A stretch of 64,000 nt of DNA. Origin: Streptomyces spiralis (GTDB taxonomy: Bacteria; Actinomycetota; Actinomycetes; Streptomycetales; Streptomycetaceae). Position 1 is the stretch's first letter, and the number at the start of each line of letters is the position of its first letter. The DNA lies in the NCBI RefSeq assembly GCF_014654675.1, contig NZ_BNBC01000004.1, positions 223,245 to 287,244 of the forward strand, written 5' to 3'. Positions 1-11,736 of the stretch are shown in pieces. Position numbers and translations under genes: made by a program. The notes below the pieces were generated by a model that was given only the letters and a program-made list of their open reading frames with translations, was not told the origin of the DNA and made no database searches.

Positions 1-554
1 GCGGTCGCCAGCAGCAGGCCCGCGAGTACGGTCCCGATGCCGGTGCCGGCCGCCCGGATCATGCCCGCCCGGGCGAACCACTGGTCCTGTGCGCTGTCGT
101 CCGCCTGCTCGGCGATCAGCGTGAACACCGACGACCAGTACGTGCGCAGGCCGACCGCCTCGAACAGCGCGGCGAGGAACAGCGAGATCGGACCGGCCAC
201 GGTCAGGTACAGGAAGAACCCGGCGGCCTGTATCAGCTGCCCGGCGATCACCACGGGCCGCGGTACGATGCGGTCGGCGATCCGGCCGACGAGCAGCGGC
301 AGCGGCAGCGAGCAGGCGGTGGCGGCGGTCAGCAGCAGGCCGACGCCGGCTTCCGACAGGTCGGTGACGCTGAGGAAGTAGACCATGGACAGCGGGAGAT
401 ACAGCCCGGTGCCGATGGCGTCGACGGCCAGGGCCACCGGTATCGCCCAGGCCGCGCCGTCACGGGCCCGTGGCAACCGCACGGCGTGCCAGCGGCGGCG
501 AATGCCCCCGTTCGTGGGCACTGAGCGCCCTCCCGTCCTGTCCGGGGTGGTCAT
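1..554 (-). CDS. MFS transporter, N-terminal part (cut by window edge)
   Basis: The reverse strand reads open from an ATG at 554 to the left edge, giving about 184 residues of a major facilitator protein. After a short Arg-rich N-terminus there are hydrophobic segments (AIPVALAVDAIGTGLYLPL, then TAATACSLPLPLLVGRIADR) with the usual GRxADR-like loop after helix 2, and further helices up to the edge. The C-terminal two thirds lie outside the window. It faces away from the neighbouring TetR gene, which is also on the minus strand and upstream of it. A role in exporting the product of the adjacent cluster is inference from position. The GTG at 521 is an alternative in-frame start. Confidence 0.75.
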   Translation of the reverse strand, partial: MTTPDRTGGRSVPTNGGIRRRWHAVRLPRARDGAAWAIPVALAVDAIGTGLYLPLSMVYFLSVTDLSEAGVGLLLTAATACSLPLPLLVGRIADRIVPRPVVIAGQLIQAAGFFLYLTVAGPISLFLAALFEAVGLRTYWSSVFTLIAEQADDSAQDQWFARAGMIRAAGTGIGTVLAGLLLAT

Positions 555-701
555 CGGAACCCGCCGGACACAACCGCAGGCGTACGTTCATGTCAACGGA
601 GATTTCCGGGCCGAAGGACGTCGGCGAAGGCATCGCGCACCGACCAGCGGCACTCCTCGGATTCAATTCCGTTGCAGGCGGGGGATTCCAGGGAGTTGTC
701 C

Positions 702-882
702 GGCCACCGCCTGGAGGGCAGGCTCGGCGAGGGAGCGCAGGGCGTCGTCGGCGGCCACGCCGTTGCCGGGGACACCGTTGTGGTCGGCTGGTCCGACGTC
801 GACGCGTAACTTCTACGCGTTCGACGCGGCGAGCGGCAACCAGCGTTGGCGCGCTCCGCAGGCACCGGCCGGCGCCTGCACC
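702..882 (+). pseudogene. remnant of a PQQ-like beta-propeller repeat protein
   Basis: One frame reads VAGDTVVVGWSDVDA and then stops. The next frame immediately continues NFYAFDAASGNQRWR, the typical PQQ-like blade signature (YALDAATGxxRW). A single frameshift therefore splits one recognisable blade, with no start codon, ribosome site or further blades around it. It is decayed coding DNA between the MFS and TetR genes (555-990 has no intact gene). Confidence 0.5.
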
Positions 883-990
883 CGCGGTGCCCCCGCCCCT
901 TCCTCGCCCGCCGGCACGAAGATCACCGCTCCGGGGCCCACCTCGGCTGACCACGGTCGTTCGGGACCCCCGGTGGCCGGGTTCGGTGGG

Positions 991-1641
991 TCAGCGGGTG
1001 GCTTCCTCGGGGGTGGGTGAGGAGACGAGGCCGTGCAGCATCAGGTCGAGGGCGGCGAGCAGTTCCTTCGTCAGTGTGCCGGTCGGGCCGTCGGGGCGAC
1101 CGCACCAGCGGTAGAGGGCGCCGAGGTAGATGTCACGCAGGGCGTTGCCCGCGTGCTCGGGGGCGACGTGCTCGCGGAACTCGCCGCGCTGCATGCCGGT
1201 GGCCGCGATCTGGGCGAACAGGTCGGCGAGGTAGGGCTCCTCGACCAGGGGGTGTCCCGCGCGGACCCAGGCCATGAGCAGGGCCCCGGTCTCCTTCTGG
1301 TGCTCCTCGCTCATCCGGCCGAGAACCGTCATGCAGCGGCGCAGTTGTTCGGCGGCCGAGCCGCCGCCGCGGCCGTCCGAGGTCAGGGCGGTCGTGAGGG
1401 CGCTGCGTCGCTTCTCCCCCCAGGTGCTGAGCAGGTCTTCCTTGTGCTGGAAGTAGTTGAAGAAGGTGCCGCGCGCGACGTCGGCCCGCTCCGCGATCTC
1501 GTCGATGGAGGTTTCGTCGTAGCCCTGCTCCGTGAACAGGGTGAGGGCCGCGTCGTAGAGCCGCTCCTTCGTCCTGATCTTGTTGCGTTCCCGTCGGCCC
1601 AGTGTGGCCGGCGCCTGGTCCACTGCTCCCGTCGCGCTCAC
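991..1641 (-). CDS. TetR-family transcriptional regulator (paralogue 1)
   Basis: A 216-residue regulator. I chose the GTG at 1641 because GGAG lies just upstream and residues before it look non-coding. The N-terminal helix-turn-helix is clear (LYDAALTLFTEQGYDETSID, then VARGTFFNYFQHKEDLL), followed by an all-helical ligand-binding domain. It is clearly paralogous to the TetR gene at 6336-6980, with the same length and similar HTH and C-terminal ends (ALDLMLHG / ALDLLLHG). It lies downstream of the PKS on the same strand, separated by a 178-bp gap with a strong palindrome, so autoregulation is likely. Ligand unknown; the N-terminal half is not of obvious gamma-butyrolactone receptor type. Confidence 0.85.
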   Translation of the reverse strand: MSATGAVDQAPATLGRRERNKIRTKERLYDAALTLFTEQGYDETSIDEIAERADVARGTFFNYFQHKEDLLSTWGEKRRSALTTALTSDGRGGGSAAEQLRRCMTVLGRMSEEHQKETGALLMAWVRAGHPLVEEPYLADLFAQIAATGMQRGEFREHVAPEHAGNALRDIYLGALYRWCGRPDGPTGTLTKELLAALDLMLHGLVSSPTPEEATR

Positions 1642-1692
1642 AGTGACTCCGCTCTGCTGGTTGGCGATCAGATCCCTCCCCCTCCAGATTGA

Positions 1693-1719
1693 TGTACCAC
1701 AGTTTAAGTATGTTGTACA
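1693..1719. promoter_or_regulatory. palindromic operator upstream of tetR paralogue 1
   Basis: Half-sites TGTACcACA (1693-1701) and TGTtGTACA (1711-1719) form a near-perfect inverted repeat around a 9-bp AT-rich centre. It sits 52-78 bp upstream of the GTG at 1641, in an otherwise AT-rich stretch, as expected for an autoregulated TetR gene. The palindrome is seen; its binder is inferred. Confidence 0.55.
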
Positions 1720-1819
1720 GTCGAAGTTGGAGGGGGTAGGGGTACTTCCTGAAGTGCCGAGCGTTCGCGGCCGACTCCGCCGGAGCCGGTGGTTCATGAC
1801 GGGGTGTCGGACGCCGGCG

Positions 1820-5956
<4,137 letters not shown>

Positions 5957-6025
5957 GTGAACGGTCCAATCTCTTCGAATCCGACCGGTGGGGCATGACA
6001 GCAGCCGCAATGGCTTTAGCGCGAT

Positions 6026-6051
6026 GCAAACTTACACTGGAAGCCAAGTTT
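6026..6051. promoter_or_regulatory. candidate operator/promoter element upstream of the PKS
   Basis: The segment contains GCAAACTTACACT (6026-6038) and a perfect AAACTT/AAGTTT inverted repeat (6028-6033, 6046-6051). On the PKS coding strand it reads AGTGTAAGTTTGC, matching AGTGTATGTTTGC upstream of the carboxylase gene in 12 of 13 positions, in the same orientation and at a similar distance from the start codon. It could be a shared TetR operator or a shared promoter element (TAAGTT/TATGTT as -10). Confidence 0.45.
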
Positions 6052-6079
6052 AGTCCCGACTTCTCCTTGAGTGATTCTC

Positions 6080-6104
6080 CAGCGTCTCAACAGCCGAGAC
6101 GCTG
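6080..6104. promoter_or_regulatory. 9-bp inverted repeat between tetR paralogue 2 and the PKS
   Basis: CAGCGTCTC and GAGACGCTG are perfect inverted copies around a 7-bp loop, 124 bp or more upstream of the PKS start. It lacks a T-run, so an operator or RNA hairpin is as likely as a terminator. Confidence 0.35.
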
Positions 6105-6160
6105 GGTGGTGAATGTCCCTGGATGGGCGGTTGGGGCAGCCGGAGGGGCGCGCAACGACA

Positions 6161-6211
6161 ACGGGCCGCCGGGTGTGACGACATGACGCGTCGTCACACT
6201 CGGCGGCCCGT
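6161..6211. terminator. long hairpin, likely terminator of tetR paralogue 2
   Basis: Stems of 22 bases (6161-6182 and 6190-6211) pair with one mismatch around a 7-base loop. The hairpin lies 3' of the TetR gene ending at 6336 and upstream of the PKS promoter region. It separates their transcription, although no T-run follows, as is usual in Streptomyces. Confidence 0.7.
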
Positions 6212-6335
6212 CCCGGTCGTGCCGGGCGAGGTCCGTTCCGGGTGCCTCACCGTGCGGTGGACCGACGGCGCCGGCCCGGACCTCGCGGAAGGGCTCCGGG
6301 GGCGGCGGCCTGGGCAAAGCAGGCCGTGGGTGCTC

Positions 6336-6980
6336 TCACCGCCGCCCGTGGTGCGGCCCGGCCGGGGTAGCGATGCCGTGCAGCAGCAGATCGAGGGCCT
6401 GTTGCAGATCGGCGCCGAGCGAGTGCTGCTCCGCCGGGGGCCGGCGGGCCCAGCGGCAGAGCACGCCGATGTAGAGGTCACGCAGGAGTTCGCCGACCTG
6501 CCCGGAATCGAGGGCGTCGGGGACCTCGCCCCGGGTGCGGCCGCACTCGACGATCTCGGCGAAGACCGCCTCGAGGTGCGGTTCCTGGTCCAGTGGGCGC
6601 CCCGCCTGCACCCACGCGGTGAGCATCGCCAGGCTCAGGTCCAGGTCCTCCTCGTTGAGCGCGCCGAGGACGGACATGCAGGTGCCCAGCGACTCGGCGA
6701 CGTGCATCCCGCACCGCAGGTGCGTTCCGAGACGGCGCGTCAGCGTCGCTCTGCGCTCCTTCAGCCAGGCGCAGATGAGGGCGTCCTTGCGCGGGAAGTA
6801 GTTGAAGAAGGAGCCGCGCGCGATGTCGGCGTGTTCCGCGATCTCTGCGACCGACGTCTCCGCGTACCCCTTGTGTCGGAACAGGGTGATGGCCGAGGCG
6901 TAGACACGCTTCCTGGCTCGCTCCTTGTTGCGGCCCCGTCGCGTTGTCACGCCGGCTTCGGCGTCTGAGGGCTGACGCAC
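6336..6980 (-). CDS. TetR-family transcriptional regulator (paralogue 2)
   Basis: A 214-residue TetR protein. The GTG at 6980 is preceded by GGAG five bases away and lines up with the start of paralogue 1. An ATG at 7025 is possible but would place a candidate operator inside the gene. The HTH is at about 30-60 (SVAEIAEHADIARGSFFNYF). The rest is helical and similar to the regulator at 991-1641, so the two arose by duplication. It is divergent from the acyl-CoA carboxylase operon and upstream of the PKS, so it is the natural candidate to control both. Effector unknown. Confidence 0.85.
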   Translation of the reverse strand: MRQPSDAEAGVTTRRGRNKERARKRVYASAITLFRHKGYAETSVAEIAEHADIARGSFFNYFPRKDALICAWLKERRATLTRRLGTHLRCGMHVAESLGTCMSVLGALNEEDLDLSLAMLTAWVQAGRPLDQEPHLEAVFAEIVECGRTRGEVPDALDSGQVGELLRDLYIGVLCRWARRPPAEQHSLGADLQQALDLLLHGIATPAGPHHGRR

Positions 6981-7010
6981 GCGAGCTCCAGGTGACACGA
7001 TCCGATTCTT

Positions 7011-7028
7011 TGCACTTGAGTTCATCGA
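7011..7028. promoter_or_regulatory. candidate operator upstream of tetR paralogue 2
   Basis: TGCACTTGAGTTCATCGA lies 31-48 bp upstream of the GTG at 6980. Its reverse complement matches TCAATGAACTTGAGTGTA (7215-7232), upstream of the carboxylase operon, in 14 of 18 positions. The core ACTTGAGT is close to self-complementary with the other copy's strand. A pair of related sites in a divergent region fits TetR autoregulation plus target control. Confidence 0.45.
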
Positions 7029-7080
7029 TGCTCTAGAGCGTAAACAGATAGTTACACCCACGTCAACGCCGGGGCCGGCC

Positions 7081-7150
7081 CTCGGGGTTCACGTCCGGAC
7101 AGGCTCTCGGGGTTCGCGTCCGGACGGGCTTCGGGGTTCACGTCCGCACG
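7081..7150. repeat. three tandem copies of a ~24-bp unit in the divergent promoter region
   Basis: The segment TCGGGGTTCRCGTCC recurs at about 7082, 7108 and 7131, with GGAC or GCAC after it. The repeats sit between the two candidate operators, so the unit could space or modulate the divergent promoters. No open frame uses it convincingly. Confidence 0.6.
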
Positions 7151-7214
7151 GACCCCCAGGGTTCGGGCTCAGTTGATCTTTTTGCATCCGGATCCATTTT
7201 TAATCTCTAGCCTT

Positions 7215-7239
7215 TCAATGAACTTGAGTGTATGTTTGC
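7215..7239. promoter_or_regulatory. candidate operator/promoter element upstream of the carboxylase operon
   Basis: AACTTGAGTGTATGTTTGC ends 50 bp before the ATG at 7289. It shares AGTGTAWGTTTGC with the PKS upstream region and an 18-bp related segment with the tetR paralogue 2 upstream region. These three related sequences occur only in front of genes of this cluster among the promoters I compared. Confidence 0.45.
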
Positions 7240-7288
7240 TCCGTCGAGTCGACCGGTTCCGGTCGAACTCCGCGATGGAGGCATCCTC

Positions 7289-8887
7289 ATGACGACTACT
7301 CAGCCCCGCTTACCTCCGGTCGCACCGCCGCAGCACCAGGACCTGCGCGGCAGGGTGGCCGAACTCGACGCGGTCCGCGCTCAGGTGCACGCCGGGCCCT
7401 CGCCCCGGGCGACACAGGCGCAGCACGGCAAGGGCAAGCTGACCGCCCGGGAGCGCATCGCACTGCTGTTGGACGACGACTCGTTCCACGAGGTGGAGCC
7501 GCTGCGGCGACATCGGGCACAGGGTTTCGGCCTGGAGGCGAAGAAGCCGCACACCGACGGCGTCGTCACCGGCTGGGGCACGGTCCACGGCCGCAGGGTC
7601 TTCGTCTACGCACACGACTTCCGGATCTTCGGCGGCGCGCTGGGGGAGGCCCACGCGCAGAAGATCCACAAGATCATGGACATGGCCATCTCGACCGGAG
7701 CGCCGCTGGTCTCGCTCAACGACGGTGCCGGCGCCCGGATCCAGGAGGGTGTCACCGCGCTCGCCGGCTACGGCGGCATCTTCCGGCGCAACACGGCTGC
7801 CTCCGGGGTGATCCCCCAGATCAGCGTGATGCTCGGCCCGTGCGCGGGCGGCGCGGCGTACTCGCCCGCGCTGACCGACTTCGTCTTCATGGTCCGCGAC
7901 ATCTCGCAGATGTTCATCACCGGCCCGGACGTGGTCCAGGCGGTGACCGGCGAGCGGATCTCGCACAACGGGCTCGGCGGTGCGGACGTCCACGCGGATG
8001 TCTCGGGCGTCTCCCACCTCGCCTACGCCGACGAGGAGACCTGCCTGGAGGAGGTGCGGTACCTGCTGTCCCTGCTGCCCGGGAACAGCCGCGAACTGCC
8101 CCCCTTCGTGCCGTCCGGCGACCCGGCCGACCGGCGCTGTGAGGCGCTTCTCGACCTGGTCCCGGCCGACGGCAACCGCCCGTACGACATGCGCAAGGTG
8201 ATCGAGGAGATCGTCGACGACGCCGACTGCTTCGAGATCCAGCCGACCTGGGCGCCCAACGTGATCTGCGCACTCGCCAGGATCGACGGCCATGTGACCG
8301 GCATCGTCGCGAACCAGCCGCAGTCGCTGGCCGGCGTGCTGGACATCCAGGCGAGCGAGAAGGCGGCGCGGTTCGTCCAGTTCTGCGACGCGTTCAACAT
8401 CCCGCTGGTCACCCTCGTGGACGTCCCCGGCTTCCTGCCCGGCGTCGGCCAGGAGCACGACGGCATCATCCGGCACGGCGCCAAGCTGCTCTACGCGTAC
8501 TGCAACGCCACCGTGCCGCGGATCCAGCTCATCCTGCGCAAGGCGTACGGCGGGGCGTACATCGTCATGGACTCGCGGTCCATCGGTGCGGACCTCTCCT
8601 TCGCCTGGCCGGTCAACGAGATCGCCGTGATGGGCGCGGAGGGTGCCGCGAACGTGATCCACCGCCGGGAGATCGCCGCGGCCGAGGACCCGGAGGCGAC
8701 GCGCACACACAAGATCAAGGAGTACCGGAGCGAGCTGATGCACCCCTACTACGCCGCCGAACGCGGCCTGGTGGACGACGTCATCGACCCCGTCCGGACC
8801 CGGGCCGTGCTGGCGGAGGCGCTGGCGATGCTGCGCTCCAAACACGCCGAGCTGCCCAGCCGCAAGCACGGGAACCAGCCGGTCTGA
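7289..8887 (+). CDS. acyl-CoA carboxylase beta subunit (carboxyltransferase)
   Basis: A 532-residue biotin-dependent carboxyltransferase of the AccB/PccB type, transferring carboxyl from biotin to an acyl-CoA. The ATG at 7289 follows GGAGG at 8-bp spacing. The crotonase-like halves are complete. The first has NDGAGARIQEGV and GPCAGGAAYSPALTDF, the second YGGAYIVMDSRSIGADLSFAWP. The C-terminal region MHPYYAAERGLVDDVI is typical. No biotinylated alpha subunit is encoded here, so a housekeeping alpha subunit must be shared. It likely makes malonyl- or methylmalonyl-CoA (or a longer alkylmalonyl unit) for the PKS. Codon 8 is TTA (7310-7312), a likely bldA checkpoint. The stop overlaps the next gene's start by one base. 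Confidence 0.95.
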   Translation: MTTTQPRLPPVAPPQHQDLRGRVAELDAVRAQVHAGPSPRATQAQHGKGKLTARERIALLLDDDSFHEVEPLRRHRAQGFGLEAKKPHTDGVVTGWGTVHGRRVFVYAHDFRIFGGALGEAHAQKIHKIMDMAISTGAPLVSLNDGAGARIQEGVTALAGYGGIFRRNTAASGVIPQISVMLGPCAGGAAYSPALTDFVFMVRDISQMFITGPDVVQAVTGERISHNGLGGADVHADVSGVSHLAYADEETCLEEVRYLLSLLPGNSRELPPFVPSGDPADRRCEALLDLVPADGNRPYDMRKVIEEIVDDADCFEIQPTWAPNVICALARIDGHVTGIVANQPQSLAGVLDIQASEKAARFVQFCDAFNIPLVTLVDVPGFLPGVGQEHDGIIRHGAKLLYAYCNATVPRIQLILRKAYGGAYIVMDSRSIGADLSFAWPVNEIAVMGAEGAANVIHRREIAAAEDPEATRTHKIKEYRSELMHPYYAAERGLVDDVIDPVRTRAVLAEALAMLRSKHAELPSRKHGNQPV

Positions 8888-9096
8888 TGGCCGGACCCGA
8901 CGAACCCACGCCGCTGGTACGGGTGTTGCGCGGCAACCCCGACCCCGCGGAACTCGCCGCGATCACCGCGGTGATGGCCCTGGTGATACGGCGGCGGGCG
9001 GCCGACGCCCCCGACGACCGTGCCGCGTACGCCTCCTGGGCCGGGACGGAGCGGTTCCGCGCGCCCCGCCGGCCGTTCCGGAGGACCACTTCCTGA
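8887..9096 (+). CDS. acyl-CoA carboxylase epsilon subunit
   Basis: A 69-residue protein beginning in the stop codon of the beta subunit. It has the epsilon-subunit pattern of actinobacterial AccE/PccE: a conserved VRVLRGNPDPAELAAITAVM core and a C-terminal Trp-containing tail (YASWAGTERF). Epsilon subunits bind beta and stimulate the carboxylase. Its presence marks the complex as the actinobacterial alpha-beta-epsilon type. Confidence 0.85.
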   Translation: MAGPDEPTPLVRVLRGNPDPAELAAITAVMALVIRRRAADAPDDRAAYASWAGTERFRAPRRPFRRTTS

Positions 9097-9103
9097 GCGG
9101 TGG

Positions 9104-9177
9104 CTCCTGAACGCCGGTCCCTGAATGGCGGCCCCTGAATGGCGGTCCCTGAACAGCTGCCGTGAAGAGCGGCCCCT
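9104..9177. repeat. tandem ~14-bp GGCGGYCCCTGAAT repeat in a gene gap
   Basis: Five to six imperfect copies of a unit like GGCGGTCCCTGAAT lie between the epsilon gene and the AMP-ligase. GGACCGCAC-rich repeats follow to about 9260. The 256-bp gap 9097-9352 contains no gene I can support; it ends in AGAGGGATCAGC before the ligase ATG. The repeats give many short reading frames that should be ignored. Confidence 0.6.
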
Positions 9178-9352
9178 GCACGCCGGAACGGACCGCACGG
9201 ACCAGGCCGCACGAACCGTACCCACCGCACGGACCGCACCGACCGCTCCACGGCCGACCCCACCAGAGCCTGCCCGGCAACGGCGCCGGGCCTCCCCGGG
9301 CGTGGCGGCCGATGAATCGACGAACCAGCACACCCCACGGAGAGGGATCAGC

Positions 9353-10693
9353 ATGACCCAGTTCCTGGAACGCCTGAAAAGCTTCGGTGAGACCGAGGCG
9401 ATCGTCTTCGAAGGCACACCGACCAGCTACGCGCGGCTGGTGGAGCGCACGGCCGACTGGCAGACCTACCTGACCGAGCGCGGCGTGCGCCCCGGGCAGG
9501 TGGTGGCGGTGGAGGGCGCCAGCAGTGTCGAGGCGTGCGCCGCGCTGCTCGCCCTGGTCGAACTGGAGTCCGTAGTCGTCCCGCTCACCCCGCTGCCGGA
9601 CGCCAAGCGGGCGGAGTTCCACGACATCGCCGAGGTGGAAGCGGTCGTGGTGATCCGCCCGGACGGCTCACGGACGTTCGAACGCACCGAGCGCACGGCC
9701 GGCCACGAGCTCTACCGCACCCTGCGCGAAGCCGGCGTCCCCGGCCTGGTGCTCTTCAGCTCCGGCACCACCGGCCGCTCCAAGGCCACCGTCCTGGACT
9801 TCTCCCGGGTTCTCGCCAAATACGGTGCGCCGACCCGGCCGGCCCGCACCCTGGCCTTCCTCAATCTGGACCACATCGGCGGCATCAACACCCTGCTGCA
9901 CACCCTCAGTCAGGGCGGCACGCTGATCACCATCGCCGAACGCACCGCCGACACGGTCTGCGCCGCCATCGCCGACCACCGGGTCCAGGTGCTGCCGACC
10001 ACTCCGACCTTCCTCAACATGCTGCTGATCTCCGGTGCGTACGAGCGCCACGACGTCAGCGCGCTGAAGCTGATCACCTACGGTACGGAGCCCATGCCGC
10101 TGGGCACGCTGCGCAGCCTGAAGAAGGCGCTGCCCACGGTGCGCTTCAAGCAGACCTACGGACTGTCGGAGCTGGGCATCATGCCCACCAGGTCCAAGAG
10201 CGACGACAGCCTGTGGGTGAAGCTCGGCGGGGACGGCTTCGACCACCGGATCGTCGACGGCATCCTGTGGATCCGCTCCGACATGGCGATGCTCGGCTAC
10301 CTCAACGCCCCGGCGCCGTTCGACGAGGACGGCTACTTCAACACCCAGGACGCGGTGGAGACCGACGGCGACTACGTGCGCATCCTCGGCCGCTCGTCGG
10401 AGATCATCAACGTCGCGGGCGAGAAGGTGTATCCCAGCGAGGTCGAGAACGTCCTGCTGGAGATCCCCAACATCGCCGAGGCCACCGTCTCCGGCCGGCC
10501 CAGCCATGTGACGGGCATGGTCGTCAAGGCGACCGTGCGGCTCGTCGAACCCGCCGAGCGGGCCGACGTCGTCCGGGCCGTGCGCGAGCACTGCGCCGAG
10601 CGGCTGGAGGCGTACAAGGTCCCCGTGGTCGTGGAGATATCGGACGCCGACCAGCACTCCGACCGGTTCAAGAAGATCCGGAGCGTGGCATGA
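9353..10693 (+). CDS. AMP-dependent acyl synthetase/ligase
   Basis: A 446-residue ANL-superfamily enzyme that should adenylate a carboxylic acid and pass it to CoA or an ACP thiol. Start chosen at the ATG at 9353 behind GAGAGGGA. Motifs include SSGTTGRSKATV (phosphate loop, about 136), QTYGLSELG (adenine region), GYFNTQDAVE, GRSSEIINVAGEKVYPSEVE (hinge and A8) and a C-terminal Lys in FKKIRS (about 440). It is shorter than most fatty-acyl CoA ligases (500 or more residues). It overlaps the SDR by ATGA and sits beside a free ACP, which suggests it loads that ACP. Substrate not readable from sequence. Confidence 0.92.
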   Translation: MTQFLERLKSFGETEAIVFEGTPTSYARLVERTADWQTYLTERGVRPGQVVAVEGASSVEACAALLALVELESVVVPLTPLPDAKRAEFHDIAEVEAVVVIRPDGSRTFERTERTAGHELYRTLREAGVPGLVLFSSGTTGRSKATVLDFSRVLAKYGAPTRPARTLAFLNLDHIGGINTLLHTLSQGGTLITIAERTADTVCAAIADHRVQVLPTTPTFLNMLLISGAYERHDVSALKLITYGTEPMPLGTLRSLKKALPTVRFKQTYGLSELGIMPTRSKSDDSLWVKLGGDGFDHRIVDGILWIRSDMAMLGYLNAPAPFDEDGYFNTQDAVETDGDYVRILGRSSEIINVAGEKVYPSEVENVLLEIPNIAEATVSGRPSHVTGMVVKATVRLVEPAERADVVRAVREHCAERLEAYKVPVVVEISDADQHSDRFKKIRSVA

Positions 10694-11451
10694 GGCCGGC
10701 CGCCGGGGACGGCGACACGCAGACGCCGTCGCGCAAGGTCGCGGTGGTCAGCGGCGGCAGCAGGGGGCTCGGCCGGACCCTCGTCGAGCGCCTGCTGGCC
10801 GACGGCTGGCGGGTGGCCACCTTCAGCCGCCGCGCCAACGAGTTCACCACCGCGATGTCCGAGGCCCACCCCGACGACTTCCACTGGGAGCAGGCCGACC
10901 TCGGCGAACCCGAGGCCATGCGGGCCTTCGCGCGCACCGTGGGCCGCCGGTTCGGCCGGACCGACCTGCTGGTCAACAACGCCGGCATGCTCCATCAGGA
11001 ACTGCTGCTGACCACACCGTCCAAGCGGATCGACTCGCTCATCACCAACAACCTCACCGCGCCGATCCTGCTCACCCAGGCCTGCGCCCGGCTGATGACC
11101 CGCCACGGCGGCAACATCATCAACATCTCGTCCATCAACGCCATCCGCGGCTTCCGCGGGGTCTCGGTCTACGCCGCGGCCAAGGCCGGCCTGGACGGCT
11201 TCAGCCGAAGCCTGGCGCGCGAGCTCGGCGCGTTCAACATCCGGGTCAACTCCATCGTCCCCGGCTTCTTCGACAGCGACATGACCGCGGACGTCACCGA
11301 GCGCAACCGCGAACGGATCCAGCACCGCACCCCACTCGGCCGACTGGGGACGGCCGACGAGATCGCCGACGCGATCCTCTTCCTCACCTCCGCCCGAGCG
11401 CACTTCGTGACCGGGCAGTCCATCGTCATCGACGGAGGCATCACATGCTGA
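10690..11451 (+). CDS. SDR-family oxidoreductase (FabG-like)
   Basis: A 253-residue short-chain dehydrogenase. The cofactor loop GGSRGLG is at about 22-28, NNAG follows, and the catalytic Ser-Tyr-Lys set lies in SSINAIRGFRGVSVYAAAK (about 146-164). The C-terminal ALFLTS/ITGQSIVIDGG pattern is the FabG type (here FVTGQSIVIDGGI). FabG-like members reduce 3-ketoacyl-ACPs with NADPH. Since the PKS module has no KR domain, this enzyme could supply a ketoreduction in trans. It is translationally coupled on both sides, and the ACP gene starts inside its last codons. Confidence 0.92.
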   Translation: MRPAAGDGDTQTPSRKVAVVSGGSRGLGRTLVERLLADGWRVATFSRRANEFTTAMSEAHPDDFHWEQADLGEPEAMRAFARTVGRRFGRTDLLVNNAGMLHQELLLTTPSKRIDSLITNNLTAPILLTQACARLMTRHGGNIINISSINAIRGFRGVSVYAAAKAGLDGFSRSLARELGAFNIRVNSIVPGFFDSDMTADVTERNRERIQHRTPLGRLGTADEIADAILFLTSARAHFVTGQSIVIDGGITC

Positions 11452-11732
11452 ACCAGACGGAGATACGCGAGCTGATAGAGCGGGAGATCCGGTCCCTGCT
11501 GCTCGACCCCGACACCGACGACGCCGACGACGACGGCAGCGAGGACCTGGTCCGGATCGGCCTCAACTCGCTGACCCTCGCACAGCTGCTGATCGAGCTG
11601 GAGACCGAGCTCGGCGTCGACCCCTTCCAGGACGGCGTCTCGATCACCGAGATGCGCACCGTGAGCGACCTCGTCCAGGCGTACACCACGGCGCTGGCCG
11701 GCCGGACGGTCACCGCGCCGAGCGGGGCCTGA
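11445..11732 (+). CDS. free acyl carrier protein with unusual NSL motif
   Basis: A 95-residue discrete carrier protein. The phosphopantetheine Ser is Ser42 in IGLNSLTL. The usual Asp before it (DSL) is Asn, which is uncommon and may affect recognition by partner enzymes. Helices flank it (EIRELIEREIRSLLL; AQLLIELETELGV), and an acidic loop DTDDADDDG precedes it. Placed between the SDR and AvrD, and just after the ligase, it is the probable acyl carrier for the AvrD-linked steps. Confidence 0.85.
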   Translation: MLNQTEIRELIEREIRSLLLDPDTDDADDDGSEDLVRIGLNSLTLAQLLIELETELGVDPFQDGVSITEMRTVSDLVQAYTTALAGRTVTAPSGA

Positions 11733-11736
11733 CACG

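Noticed and set aside
9104..9260. Possible CRISPR-like array
   Set aside because: The units are about 14 bp, imperfect and without spacers; simple tandem repeats.
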